Origin: Thalassococcus sp. S3
GTDB lineage: Bacteria > Pseudomonadota > Alphaproteobacteria > Rhodobacterales > Rhodobacteraceae
NCBI RefSeq assembly: GCF_004216475.1
Contig: NZ_CP022303.1
Location: 2,666,001-2,730,000, forward strand
Reading direction: 5' to 3'
DNA: 64,000 bases
How positions within the stretch are numbered: position 1 is the first letter of the stretch; the number at the start of each line of letters is the position of its first letter. The notes beneath the pieces are model-generated. The model searched no databases, had not been told where the DNA came from, and saw only the letters and a list, made by a program, of their open reading frames with translations. Position numbers and translations under genes: made by a program. Below are positions 17,454 to 27,300 of this stretch, one piece after another.

Positions 17454-19423
17454 TCCGCGGGCACTCCCGCCGTGGGCATCTTCCGCGCGCCCGCCGCAAC
17501 CCGGAACCTCCGGTCTGTCAGGCTCAGCGTTCCGCCCAGCGACATCAGCAACAGACCCGCCCACATCCAGTTGGCAAAGGGCTTGATATAGGTCCGCACC
17601 GTCCAGCCGCCATTCTGCTGCTGATCCCCGATCACCACATAGACATCCTGCAGAAAGCGATAATCGATCCCCGCCTCGGTGGTTGGCATCTGCGCCACCG
17701 GGTAATCCCGCTTCTCCGGTCTCAACTGGGCAATCTCCTGCCCGTTCTTCTCCACCGTGACAAAGCCCATGGTCGTAAAGTAATTCGGCCCCCTCAGACG
17801 CTGCACGTCATCCAGCGTGATGGTGAATTGCCCCACCTCAAAGGGCTGGCCCAGCTGCGCCACGCGGATATCGTCGCTCTTCCAGGCCACCAGACCGCAA
17901 ATGGCAAAGAACGTCACACCCACACCCGCATGCGCGATGGTCTTGCCCCAATCCGCTCTCGGCAACCGCATCAATCGGCCCCAGCGATCCTCCACCCGGC
18001 CCGTCCGGCCCCAAAGATCCACCAGCGCTCCGGCAACGATCCAGACCCCCATGAAGACACCCAGCGGCCCCAGCGCACTGCGCCCGGTCTGGATCGCCCA
18101 GACCAGCAGCGCCAAGGCCAGCGCCAGCACGAACCAGTATTTCAGCGGCTTGACCGCCCTTGCCAGCTGGCCTCTCTTCCAGGGCATCATCGCCCCGAAC
18201 GGCAGGATCAGTCCCAGCACGATCATGAACGGCGTAAAGGCCATGTCGAAAAACGGCGGTCCCACGCTCAGCTTGCGGTCGAAAAACATCTCCGCCACCA
18301 CCGGCCACATCGTGCCCACGAAGACCACGAAGCAGCTGACCGCCAGCAGGATGTTATTGGCCACCAGGGCACTTTCCCGGCTGACCACGCCAAACACGCC
18401 CTTGGCTTCCATCGCCTGTGCCCGGATCGCGTAAAGCGTCAGCGCCCCTCCGGTGAAGAGGACCATGATCATCAGGATAAAGACGCCCCGCTCCGGATCG
18501 TTGGCAAAGGCGTGCACGCTGGTCAGCAGGCCCGATCTCACGATGAACGTTCCGATCAGCGAAAAGCCGAAGGCCAGGATCGCCAGCAGGATGGTCCAGC
18601 TTTTCAGCGCCTCCCGCTTTTCCACCACGATGGCGCTATGCAAGAGGGCCGCCGCCAGCAGCCATGGCATGAAGCTCGCGTTTTCAACCGGATCCCAGAA
18701 CCAGAACCCGCCCCAGCCCAGCTCGTAATAGGCCCACCAGCTGCCCAGCCCGATGCCGATGGTCAGAAACACCCAGGCCGCCAGCGTCCAGGGCCTGACC
18801 CAGCGCCCCCAGGCCGCGTCGACGCGCCCCTCGATCAGGGCCGCCACCGCAAAGGAAAACGCCATACTCAGGCCGACATATCCCAGATAAAGGAACGGCG
18901 GATGGAACGCCAAACCGGGATCCTGCAAAAGCGGGTTCAGATCCTGCCCGTCCATGGGCGGCAAGGCCAGCCTCAGGAACGGGTTCGACGTGAAGAGGAT
19001 GAAGGCAAAGAACGCCACCGCGATCGCCGATTGCACCGCCAGCACGCGCGCCCTCAACGTGGGCGGCAGATTGCCCCCGAACCAGGCCGCCATCGCTCCG
19101 AACAGGGTCACGATCAGCACCCACAGCAGCATGGAGCCTTCGTGATTGCCCCACACGCCCGTGATTTTGTAGAGCATCGGCTTGGCCGAATGGCTGTTCA
19201 GCACCACCAGCCGCAAACTGAAATCCGAGGTTACAAAGGCCCAGGTCAGCGCGGCAAAGGCGATCCCCGTCAGCAGAAACTGCGCATTGGCGGCCGGCTC
19301 CGCCACCGCCATCCAGCCCGGCCATCGTTTGTGCGCGCCGATCAACGGCACGATCATCTGAACAATGGCGACCATAAAGGCCAGGATAAGGGCGAAGTGA
19401 CCAAGCTCTGTAACCATGCCCAA
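17450..19423 (-). CDS. ccmF: Heme lyase CcmF for cytochrome c maturation
   Basis: Large inner-membrane protein that, with CcmH, ligates heme to apocytochrome c. The 657 residues carry about 14 hydrophobic segments and the tryptophan-rich WWD signature GGFWFWDPVENASF near residue 230, plus conserved periplasmic histidines. The C-terminal 170 residues form the large periplasmic domain before a last membrane segment. It lies directly upstream of ccmH. The gene that normally precedes it, ccmE, is 1.5 kb away because the holin and muramidase genes intervene. Confidence 0.96.
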   Translation of the reverse strand: MGMVTELGHFALILAFMVAIVQMIVPLIGAHKRWPGWMAVAEPAANAQFLLTGIAFAALTWAFVTSDFSLRLVVLNSHSAKPMLYKITGVWGNHEGSMLLWVLIVTLFGAMAAWFGGNLPPTLRARVLAVQSAIAVAFFAFILFTSNPFLRLALPPMDGQDLNPLLQDPGLAFHPPFLYLGYVGLSMAFSFAVAALIEGRVDAAWGRWVRPWTLAAWVFLTIGIGLGSWWAYYELGWGGFWFWDPVENASFMPWLLAAALLHSAIVVEKREALKSWTILLAILAFGFSLIGTFIVRSGLLTSVHAFANDPERGVFILMIMVLFTGGALTLYAIRAQAMEAKGVFGVVSRESALVANNILLAVSCFVVFVGTMWPVVAEMFFDRKLSVGPPFFDMAFTPFMIVLGLILPFGAMMPWKRGQLARAVKPLKYWFVLALALALLVWAIQTGRSALGPLGVFMGVWIVAGALVDLWGRTGRVEDRWGRLMRLPRADWGKTIAHAGVGVTFFAICGLVAWKSDDIRVAQLGQPFEVGQFTITLDDVQRLRGPNYFTTMGFVTVEKNGQEIAQLRPEKRDYPVAQMPTTEAGIDYRFLQDVYVVIGDQQQNGGWTVRTYIKPFANWMWAGLLLMSLGGTLSLTDRRFRVAAGARKMPTAGVPAE

Positions 19424-19502
19424 ACTATAGGCGCCCCCGGTGCAGCGGCCAATCGAATTCGCCCCCTCCCCCGGATCACATTGTCGCGCCTTTGCCGCAA
19501 CC

Positions 19503-20081
19503 TCAGGCTTGCCGGATCGCCTTCCAGTCCTCCAGCGCCTTGTTCAGCTCCGGCCGCACCGCGGCAACCGCCAGCTCCGCATCCGGCCCCGGATCCGCAG
19601 CGCCCGGGCTGCCCGCGCTCATCGTCCTCAACTTGCCAATATTTTCAATGACCTGAGGTGCCCTTGCCATCGTGGCCGCGATGTCTTTCTGAAAGCTCTG
19701 CGCCTTCATCTGATGCCGTGCCCCGAAATAGAACGACACGATCACGCCCAAAAGCCACCAGAGCGGTTCCGGCACCAGCGCGATGCCCTGCATCCGCGCC
19801 GCGAACCACAAGGGATCCACCATCGCCGCCACGAACAGGCCCAGCGTTCCCAGCGCCAGCGCCGGGCGCGGCAACCGGTTCACGCCGTCCATGATCCGGT
19901 CAAAGACGCCCTTCCGCGGGACCAGGAATTCCTGCCCGAATTGCCGCATCGCCTGACCCTGGACAGTGGCCGCGCGCTCCGCCCCCGCCTCCGCGTTCTC
20001 CCGGAACACTTCCGCCGTTTCCGCCACCACATTGCGCCCGCCTCCAAAGACGACGGACAGGATCCGCTCGATCAGCCCCAT
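19503..20081 (-). CDS. Holin-family protein, likely gene-transfer-agent lysis holin
   Basis: 192 residues with two hydrophobic segments (ALALGTLGLFVAAMVDPLWFA and EPLWWLLGVIVSFYFGARHQ) flanked by charged helices, the pattern of the 3TM-type phage holins of Rhodobacterales. It overlaps the muramidase gene by 10 bp. In Rhodobacter capsulatus an endolysin/holin pair (rcc00555-rcc00556) releases gene transfer agent particles, and this pair resembles it. That assignment is from memory of the family and not from a search. No GTA structural gene lies in the window. Confidence 0.8.
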   Translation of the reverse strand: MGLIERILSVVFGGGRNVVAETAEVFRENAEAGAERAATVQGQAMRQFGQEFLVPRKGVFDRIMDGVNRLPRPALALGTLGLFVAAMVDPLWFAARMQGIALVPEPLWWLLGVIVSFYFGARHQMKAQSFQKDIAATMARAPQVIENIGKLRTMSAGSPGAADPGPDAELAVAAVRPELNKALEDWKAIRQA

Positions 20082-20683
20082 GATGCGACCCTCCTTTGAA
20101 ACTCCGCCGGGCTCATGTGATAGCGCGGCGACAGAAACTCCTCCGCCCGCTTGATCCAGCCCCCCTTGCCGCCCTTCCGGGTCCTCGCGTATTTCCGGCT
20201 CGCCGCGCGCCGGTCCGCGATGCGGAAATAGTAATTCCTTCGCGCCACCCCGTAGGCATCCCGAAACGCCACCCCGTCCGGCTTTGCGGCATCCTGTGCC
20301 GCCCCGATGGTCTGCGGCCCGATCGCCCCGTCCACCGCCACCGCATAGCCCATCTCCCGCAAGAGCCTCTGCAGGATCTTCACCGCGTTGCCGCCCGCAT
20401 TGACATACATGTCAAACACGCTCGCCTGCACCACCACCGGCAAGTCCGCGATCCTGGGCCTTTCAAAGTAATGCCGGATAAAGATATCGACCGCCTGCCC
20501 CCGGCTCAGCGCCCTCACATCGGCCACGCCCACCGCTCCGTCTCCGGTCAGATCCAGCCCCAGCCGCCGCATCGTGTGAATGGTCACGCCGTATTTCGTG
20601 GCCCCGCCCGGATCGTCCGGGTCGTTAACGAACCCGCCTTCCCGCTCGACAATCTCTTCCGCAATGTCCCTGACGCTCTGCAT
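20072..20683 (-). CDS. GH108-type N-acetylmuramidase (endolysin), GTA lysis cassette
   Basis: Cleaves peptidoglycan once the holin opens the inner membrane. The start at 20683 (MQSVRDIAEEI) is chosen because GAGG lies about 8 bp upstream and the family begins there; it gives 203 residues. The catalytic glutamate lies in EREGGFVNDPDDPGGATKYGVT, the GH108 signature, near residue 16. A PG_binding_3-type region follows (VDGAIGPQTIGAAQ near residue 115). There is no signal peptide, as expected for a holin-dependent endolysin. A TTAACGTTAA palindrome lies about 40 bp upstream. Confidence 0.88.
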   Translation of the reverse strand: MQSVRDIAEEIVEREGGFVNDPDDPGGATKYGVTIHTMRRLGLDLTGDGAVGVADVRALSRGQAVDIFIRHYFERPRIADLPVVVQASVFDMYVNAGGNAVKILQRLLREMGYAVAVDGAIGPQTIGAAQDAAKPDGVAFRDAYGVARRNYYFRIADRRAASRKYARTRKGGKGGWIKRAEEFLSPRYHMSPAEFQRRVASWG

Positions 20684-20722
20684 CCCTGGTCCTCGCCTCA
20701 ACCTCGCGAGCACCCTGCCCCA

Positions 20723-20732
20723 TTAACGTTAA
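20723..20732. promoter_or_regulatory. TTAACGTTAA palindrome upstream of the muramidase gene
   Basis: A perfect 10-bp palindrome 40 bp before the lysis cassette, made of two TTAA half-sites 2 bp apart. CtrA binds TTAA-type half-sites and controls gene transfer agents in Rhodobacterales, but the usual CtrA spacing is 7 bp, so this is a weak candidate. Confidence 0.3.
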
Positions 20733-20867
20733 CGCCCCGCGTCCCGAGCGTACGTTGCGCCCGCCAGCCTCTCCCGTCCTTCCGGCTGCGCACCCTGACC
20801 AAACCACCGCGCATCCAGACGAAGGCGCCCCTCCTTCATCTTGCCAGATAAACTCCCGCCGGAGGCC

Positions 20868-20886
20868 GCGCCCCCTCGGGGGGCGC
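20868..20886 (-). terminator. GC-rich hairpin downstream of ccmE
   Basis: GCGCCCCC (20868-20875), loop TCG, GGGGGCGC (20879-20886). It lies 65 bp after the ccmE stop in the minus direction. There is no U tract, so it may only stabilise the 3' end. The remaining 240 bp up to the muramidase gene hold no gene. Confidence 0.5.
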
Positions 20887-20950
20887 TCTGCCACGCTCAC
20901 AACAAAAAGGTCGCCCGAACCGGACGGCCTCCCGCAAGCGACAAAGCCTC

Positions 20951-21397
20951 TCAGGTCTCGCCGGGCTCCTTATAGACGCCCTGTTCCTTCAGCGCGTCCA
21001 CGACCTCCGCCGGCATATAGGTCTCGTCATGGCGGGCCAGAATCTCAGTGGCGCGGAACACCCCGTCCACGTAACTTCCGGTCCCGACCATGCCTTCATT
21101 TTCGTTGAAAAGATCCGGCAGCACGCCCGTGAAGGTCACCGGAATGCTCGCGCCTCCGTCGGTGACCGAAAACCGCACCGTCTCTCCCTGTCCGCGCACG
21201 ATCGACCCTTCCTCCACCAGCCCTCCGATCCGGAACACCTCCGTCGGTTCCGGCGGCTCCGCGACGATCTGGCTCGGCGCCCGGAAAAAGTTGATCCCGT
21301 CGCGCATCGCATATCCGATCAGCGCGGTCGACAGGGCCAGCGCCACGCTGGCCACCAGGATCACCTGGATACGACGTTGTTTTTTCAGCCCCTTCAT
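20951..21397 (-). CDS. ccmE: Cytochrome c maturation heme chaperone CcmE
   Basis: Binds heme covalently in the periplasm and passes it to CcmF. The 148 residues have one N-terminal membrane segment (VILVASVALALSTALIGYAM) and an OB-fold domain with the heme-binding histidine in ARHDETYMP near residue 128. The start at 21397 (MKGLKKQ) is preferred; GAGGTG, which includes the argC stop codon, lies just before it. So ccmE is cotranscribed with argC upstream and is separated from ccmF by the lysis cassette. Confidence 0.95.
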   Translation of the reverse strand: MKGLKKQRRIQVILVASVALALSTALIGYAMRDGINFFRAPSQIVAEPPEPTEVFRIGGLVEEGSIVRGQGETVRFSVTDGGASIPVTFTGVLPDLFNENEGMVGTGSYVDGVFRATEILARHDETYMPAEVVDALKEQGVYKEPGET

Positions 21398-21404
21398 CGT
21401 CACC

Positions 21405-22433
21405 TCACGGGAACAGCGGGGCCATCATAAGGCCCGCGATTTCATCCTCACCTAACATCAGATTGGCGTTTTGCAACGCCTGCCCCGACGACCCCTTGGT
21501 CAGGTTGTCGAGCGCCGCAATCACGATCGCCCGCCCCGGGATCCGGTCCGATGTTACTCCAATATGACAGAAATTCGACCCTCTGACATCATGTGTGCTG
21601 GGCATCGCGCCAAAGGGCAGCAACTGCAAAAACGGCTCGTCGGCGTAGGCCGTTGCCAGCGTCTCGTAAATCTCTGCCGCCTCGCCTTTGACATAGACGG
21701 TCGCCAGGATCCCGCGGTTCGCCGGGATCAGATGCGGCGTGAACTGCACCTTCACCTCCCGCCCCGCGATCTTCGAGAATTCCTGATCGAACTCCCCCAG
21801 ATGCCGGTGCGTGCCGCCCACCGCATAGGCATTGGTGCCCTCGCTCAATTCCGCATGCAGCAGGTTTTCCTTCAGCGCCCGCCCCGCGCCCGAGACAGCG
21901 CATTTCAGATCCAGGATGATCTCATCCAGATCAATCACACCCGCCTCGATCAGCGGACGCAGCGCGAACTGCCCTGTCGCCGCATTGCAGCCCGTACCCG
22001 CAACCAGCCGCGCGGTGCGGATCTCGTCGCGGTAAAACTCCGTCAGCCCGTAAACCGCCTCCTCCTGCTGTTCGAGAGCGGCATGCGGATTGCCGTACCA
22101 GCGTTCATATTCCTCCGGGTCGCGCAGCCGGAAGTCGGCCGACAGATCCACGATCTTCAGATCGCCGGGCAACTTCGCGATCACCTCCTGGCTCGTCTTG
22201 TGCGGCAGCGCGCAAAAGCACAAGTCAATGTGCGAGAAATCGATCTCGTCGATTTTGCACAATGTCGGCAGATCGAGATGGCGCAGAAAGGGAAACACCT
22301 CTGCCATACCCATCCCGGCCTTCCGCTCCGCCGCAAGGGCTGCAATCTCCATCCCCGGATGGGAGGAGATCAGCCGCACCAACTCGGCCCCGGTGTAACC
22401 GCTCGCACCCAAAATCGCGATTTTGTGGGTCAT
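21405..22433 (-). CDS. argC: N-acetyl-gamma-glutamyl-phosphate reductase
   Basis: NADPH-dependent reduction of N-acetylglutamyl phosphate in arginine synthesis. The 342 residues begin with the Rossmann motif [13 protein letters not shown], carry the catalytic cysteine in [11 protein letters not shown] near residue 148, and the active-site histidine region in [10 protein letters not shown] near residue 218. The stop abuts ccmE. The 152 bp upstream carry a striking set of CGTAC palindromes that may be an operator for this gene. Confidence 0.96.
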   Translation of the reverse strand: MTHKIAILGASGYTGAELVRLISSHPGMEIAALAAERKAGMGMAEVFPFLRHLDLPTLCKIDEIDFSHIDLCFCALPHKTSQEVIAKLPGDLKIVDLSADFRLRDPEEYERWYGNPHAALEQQEEAVYGLTEFYRDEIRTARLVAGTGCNAATGQFALRPLIEAGVIDLDEIILDLKCAVSGAGRALKENLLHAELSEGTNAYAVGGTHRHLGEFDQEFSKIAGREVKVQFTPHLIPANRGILATVYVKGEAAEIYETLATAYADEPFLQLLPFGAMPSTHDVRGSNFCHIGVTSDRIPGRAIVIAALDNLTKGSSGQALQNANLMLGEDEIAGLMMAPLFP

Positions 22434-22471
22434 TCGTTCATCTTTCTTAACGGGTCGGGACTTGTTTGAGC

Positions 22472-22565
22472 GGCATTCCGTACAAAATCACGTACGAAAT
22501 GCCCAAAGTCCCTGATTTAGGTCAAATCTGAAATGTATCTTTGGGGTCGTTTCGTACGAAATGCC
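22472..22565. promoter_or_regulatory. Cluster of CGTAC palindromes upstream of argC
   Basis: CGTACGAAATGCC occurs twice exactly (22491-22503 and 22553-22565). An inverted near-copy GGCATTCCGTAC (22472-22483) forms a hairpin-like pair with the first. TTTCGTACGAAA (22550-22561) is a perfect 12-bp palindrome. The region lies between the murI stop and the argC start, both on the minus strand, so a repressor operator for argC is the simplest reading. Confidence 0.6.
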
Positions 22566-22585
22566 GTACGGTTCGCCCAAACGCC

Positions 22586-23395
22586 TCAGGCGGCGGAAAA
22601 CGAGATCCGTCGTCGCAGAAACTGCGTCGCCCGGTCACTCACCCGCCCCGGATCGCCGGTCGTCAAATAGGCCGCCTCCCCCGCGCCCGCCATTTCCGGC
22701 CGCCGCTCCAGGTAATCGGCAAGGCTGTCGGCGACGAGGTTCGCCTGGCTGAAGACCTTCACCTCCGGCCCCAGCGCGTCCTGAAAAACGTCCTGCAAAA
22801 GCGGGTAATGCGTGCAGCCCAGAATGGCCGCCTCGGGCTTGGGCATCTTGCGTTTCAGTGCCTCTACATGGCTGCGCACCAGCGCCTCGGCAAGGATCAT
22901 ATCCCCTTCCTCGATGGCATCCACGACCCCGCCGCATGCTTGAGCTTCGACGTCTACCCCTATGGCACGAAACGCTAATTCCCGCTGGAAGGCCCGGCTC
23001 GCCACCGTTGCGGGCGTCGCAAACAGCGCCACATGCTGCACCGCAACCTCGCGCGGCGGAGAATTGTCGCCCCAGTGCCGTTCCGTCAGCGCCTCGATCA
23101 GCGGCACAAAGACACCCAGCACCCTCTTGCCCTCCGGCACGCCCGCCTCCTGCATCCGGCGCAGCGCCGCCGCACTCGCCGTGTTGCAGGCCAGCACCAC
23201 AAGGTTCGCGCCTCGATCCCAGATCCGCTGTACCGCATCTTTGGTCAGTTCATGGATATCGTCGGCATCCCGCACGCCATAGGGCGAATGCGCATGGTCC
23301 CCGAAATAGATGAACTCCATCTCCGGCAGCCGCTTGCTCGCGGCGTCAAGCACGGTCAACCCGCCCAGACCTGAGTCAAATATTCCAACAGCCAT
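22586..23395 (-). CDS. murI: Glutamate racemase
   Basis: Makes D-glutamate for peptidoglycan. The 269 residues show DSGLGGLTV at the N-terminus, the first catalytic cysteine in ACNTASA near residue 70, and the second in GCTHYPL near residue 193, with the usual spacing. It starts 7 bp after the stop of the acyltransferase gene, so the two are probably cotranscribed. It is followed by the argC upstream region. Confidence 0.95.
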   Translation of the reverse strand: MAVGIFDSGLGGLTVLDAASKRLPEMEFIYFGDHAHSPYGVRDADDIHELTKDAVQRIWDRGANLVVLACNTASAAALRRMQEAGVPEGKRVLGVFVPLIEALTERHWGDNSPPREVAVQHVALFATPATVASRAFQRELAFRAIGVDVEAQACGGVVDAIEEGDMILAEALVRSHVEALKRKMPKPEAAILGCTHYPLLQDVFQDALGPEVKVFSQANLVADSLADYLERRPEMAGAGEAAYLTTGDPGRVSDRATQFLRRRISFSAA

Positions 23396-23401
23396 AATGG
23401 T

Positions 23402-24280
23402 TTAGGCGCGATGCCGTTCCTCGAATTCGAAGCCGTAGTCATAAGACTTGAGCGGCGTTGGAGACAGCTCATACGTGGCTTTGCGCAGGAAATCCATCAT
23501 CTCTTTGGCGTCCTTGGCCATCGGATCCAGCACGTCGCGCCCAATAGGTTCCCCCACTACGACCTTGACCGGCGTGTCCACACGTTTGCGAAACTCCTTG
23601 ATCAGCAGCCCCATCCGCAATGTCTGGTGCAGGTGACTCGCAATCTGAAACATGCGCGACGTGTGCCCTTCGAAAAACACTGGTATAACAGTGGCTTGGC
23701 TCTTTGCCACCATCCGAGCCGTAAACCCGCGCCAGCCCGGATCCATGGGTTGGGCAAAGGGCTTGACCGCCGTGCTGACCGTGCCTCCGGGAAAAATCCC
23801 AATCGCCCCGCCTTCGCCCAGATAGCGCAGCGATTCCTTGCGGGTGGCGATATTCTGCTGCACCGCCTCCTTCGTCTCATCGAAGGAGATCGGCAGGATG
23901 ATCCGGTTCAAATCCTCGGCCTTGCGGAACACCCGGTGGGCCAGAATGCGAAAATCGCCCCGCACCATCTGCAGGATATGCCCCATCATCAGCCCGTCGA
24001 GAATGCCATAGGGATGGTTCGCGATCAGGATCAGCGGCCCGGTTTTCGGAATGAAATCAAGGCTTCCGCCCGTGACGTCCAGAGACAGCCCATAGCGCTC
24101 GACCATCACCTGCCAGAAATCACGTCCAGCCGCCACTTCGCGTTCATACCCATCCGCCCGCTTGATCAGGCGCAGCCGTCCGGTCGTGTTTTCCATCAGG
24201 CGGATCATGGCGCGACCGCTCTTGGTTGCAGCGGAATGCGCATACGTAATATCGCGGGCAATATGGCGTTTGGACACCAT
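23402..24280 (-). CDS. Lysophospholipid acyltransferase family protein
   Basis: PlsC-like acyltransferase of 292 residues from the start at 24280 (MVSKRH), or 296 from 24292. The acyltransferase signature appears as NHPYGILDG near residue 87, an HPxGxLD-type variant seen in a subgroup of the superfamily, followed by FPGGTVST near residue 160 in place of the usual FPEGT. It is probably membrane associated and transfers acyl chains to a lysolipid or aminolipid. Ornithine-lipid synthesis is possible, but no olsB-like gene is adjacent. It lies directly upstream of murI. Confidence 0.8.
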   Translation of the reverse strand: MVSKRHIARDITYAHSAATKSGRAMIRLMENTTGRLRLIKRADGYEREVAAGRDFWQVMVERYGLSLDVTGGSLDFIPKTGPLILIANHPYGILDGLMMGHILQMVRGDFRILAHRVFRKAEDLNRIILPISFDETKEAVQQNIATRKESLRYLGEGGAIGIFPGGTVSTAVKPFAQPMDPGWRGFTARMVAKSQATVIPVFFEGHTSRMFQIASHLHQTLRMGLLIKEFRKRVDTPVKVVVGEPIGRDVLDPMAKDAKEMMDFLRKATYELSPTPLKSYDYGFEFEERHRA

Positions 24281-24358
24281 GCAACTCTCCATCCAGTGAT
24301 CCGCTATTTAGAGCGGAGCACCTTATTTGCATAGCCCTTATGACATGCCTGTGACGCT

Positions 24359-27300
24359 TTACTCTGCCGCCTGCGCCAGCTCAGCACCACCCTGCCGGAT
24401 CGCCGCCAAAAGCTCCTCGCGCCGTTTGGCGGCCTTGGCCTCGTTGGCCTCCTTCACCGGGCCAAAGCCCCGGATCTGCAGCGGCAGTTCGGCCAAGGCG
24501 ATGATCGCATCCCGCGTACCTGCTGTCAGCTTGGGTAGCACCTCCCGCAGATCGGCCTCGTATTGCTTGATCAGCGCCCGCTCCATCTTGCGCTCCGCAG
24601 TGTAGCCGAAGATGTCGAGCGGCGTGCCGCGCAGCGCCTTGAAGCGGGTCATGATCCGCAGAGGCTTTTGCATCCACGGACCGAATTCCCGCTTCATCGG
24701 GCGACCGTCCTTGCCCATCTTGGAAATGATCGGCGGAGCAAGATGGAAGGTCATGCGAAAATCGCCCTCGAATTCCGCCGCGGCCTTTTCCTGCGAGGTG
24801 AGCAAGAGCCGCGCCACCTCGTATTCATCCTTATAAGCCAAGAGCTTATGGTAACCTTTTGCCACGGCCTCCCTGAGCACGGCATCTTCGATTCCGTCCA
24901 GCATCTTGCGGTAGCGTTTGGCCAGCCGCTTGCCCTGATAGGCCACCAGATGATCGGCGCGGAAGGCGATTTTCTCGTCCAGCGTCTTTGGCAATTCGAT
25001 CACGTTGGGCGTCAGAAGCGCCTCCGCCTCGGCGGGGAACAACACGGCCCAACGCCCGATCTCGAAGGCGCGCAGATTGCGCTCGACCGCCGCACCGTTG
25101 AGGTCGATGGCCTGCGTGATGGCCTCCTTGCTCAGCGGGATCAGCCCGCGCTGCCAGGCCGCGCCGAAGATCATCATGTTGGAAAAGATCGAATCCCCCA
25201 TCGTCGTCTTGGCCAGATCCGATGCATCGAACATCGCAACCCGGTCCTTCAACCGCGCTTCCAGCGCAAGCGTCAGCCGGTCGGAGGGCAGCGCGAATTC
25301 GGTGTCACGCGTGAAGTCTCCGGTGATGATCTCGTGAGAGTTCACCACCGCGCCCGTGCGCCCCGCCTTGGTCAGCCCCAGCGTCTTGGCACCCGCGCTT
25401 ACCACCAGATCCCCGCCAATCAGCGCGTCCGCCTCTCCGGTCGCGACGCGTATCGCACTGATATCGTTGGGATCATTGGCGATACGGCAATGGATATGCA
25501 CAGCACCGCCCTTCTGGGCGAGGCCCGCCATCTCCATCATGCCGGCACCCTTGCCGTCGATTTGAGCGGCCTGTGCCAGCACCGCGCCGATGGTCACGAC
25601 GCCCGTACCGCCGACGCCCGTGATCACCACGTTATGCGTGCCGTCGATCTGGGGGATCTGTGGCTCCGGCAGGTCCGGCAGCTTCAACTCGGTCGTCGCC
25701 TCCTTGCGAACCTTGGCGCCTTCCAACGTGACAAACGACGGACAAAACCCTTTGATGCAAGAGAAATCCTTGTTGCAGCTCGACTGATCAATGGCCCTCT
25801 TGCGCCCCAGCTCCGTCTCTTTCGGCACGATCGAGACGCAGTTCGACTGCACCCCGCAATCGCCGCAGCCTTCGCAGATATCGGTGTTGATGAAGACGCG
25901 CTTGTCGATGTCCGGGAAGGTGCCCCGCTTGCGCCGCCGCCGTTTTTCCGCGGCACAGGTCTGGATGTAGATGATAGCGCTCACGCCCTCATGACCGGCA
26001 TAGGTCTTCTGCACCTCCATCAGGTCCGCGCGCTCGTGCGTTTCTACCCCTGCCGGGAAGGCCTTGAGGTCCACATCCTCTTTGTCGTCATAGACCACCG
26101 CAATATGCGGCACGCCCATCGCCTTCAGCTCCTCCGCAATGCGGTAGGCCGACAGATCGCCCTCGTTCCCCTGCCCGCCGGTCATCGCAACCGCATCATT
26201 ATAAAGGATTTTATAAGTGATGTTGGTGCCCGCCGCCAACGCTGCGCGGATCGCCTGCACGCCCGAATGGTTGTAGGTGCCGTCCCCCAGGTTCTGGAAC
26301 ACGTGCGGGGTTTTCGAGAACGGCGCCTCGCCGATCCAGTTTGCACCTTCACCACCCATATGGGTATAGCCCAGCGTCTCGCGGTCCATCCACTGGACCA
26401 TGTAGTGGCAGCCGATCCCCGCATAGGCGCGGGAGCCGTCGGGCACCTTGGTCGACGAATTATGCGGGCAGCCAGAGCAGAAGTAGGGCAGCCTGGCCGC
26501 GATATCCTCGGCATTGTCGGCGCGCCGCGCCGCATCCAGCGCCGCAAGACCTGCGCGGATGCCGTCCGTGTCGCGCCCCTCCTCGATCAGGATATCGCCC
26601 AGTTTCTCGGCAATCATGATCGGGTCGAGCGCGCCACGTGTGGGAAAGAGCTCCTCCCCGTGCATCGAGCCGGCGCCACCGCCCTTATGCCAGCCCCAGA
26701 CGCGGCGGCCCCGGCGGTCATCAAAGATCGCTTCCTTGATCTGCACCTCGATCAGCTTGCGTTTTTCCTCGACCACGACTATCAGGTCTAGGCCCTCCGC
26801 CCAGTCGTGAAAGCCCTTCATGTCCAGCGGGAAGGTCTGGCCCACCTTGTAGGTCGTGATGCCCAGCCGCTCCGCCTCAGTCTCGTCGATGTTGAGCAGG
26901 TTCAGCGCATGGACCAGGTCGAGCCAGTTTTTGCCCGCCGCAACAAAACCAATCTTGGCGCCCGGCTTGCCCCAGATCCGCCGGTCCATCTTGTTGGCGT
27001 GGGAAAACGCCTCGGCTGCAAAGCGTTTGTGGTCGATGACCCTGGTTTCCTGCGCGTGCGGCGTGTCAACCAGACGGATGTTCAGCCCGCCCTCGGGCAT
27101 GTCGAAATCGGGGCGGATCAGCTTCATCCGGAACGGATCACCGTCCACGACGGCCGTCGCCTCGATCGTGTCCTTCATGGTTTTCAGCCCGACCCACAGG
27201 CCCGAGAAGCGCGACAGGGCGATACCGTAGATACCGTAATCCAGGATTTCCTGCACGCCTGCGGGGCTGACCACCGGCATGTAGGCATCGACCAGCGCCC

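Noticed and set aside
17303-19651. A 782-codon open frame on the plus strand opposite ccmF and ccmH
   Set aside because: It reads as a low-complexity run of His, Arg, Pro and Gln, typical of an antisense frame, and ccmF is certain on the other strand.
24563-26791. A 742-codon open frame on the plus strand opposite the oxidoreductase gene
   Set aside because: It is the antisense shadow of a well-supported 1140-residue enzyme.
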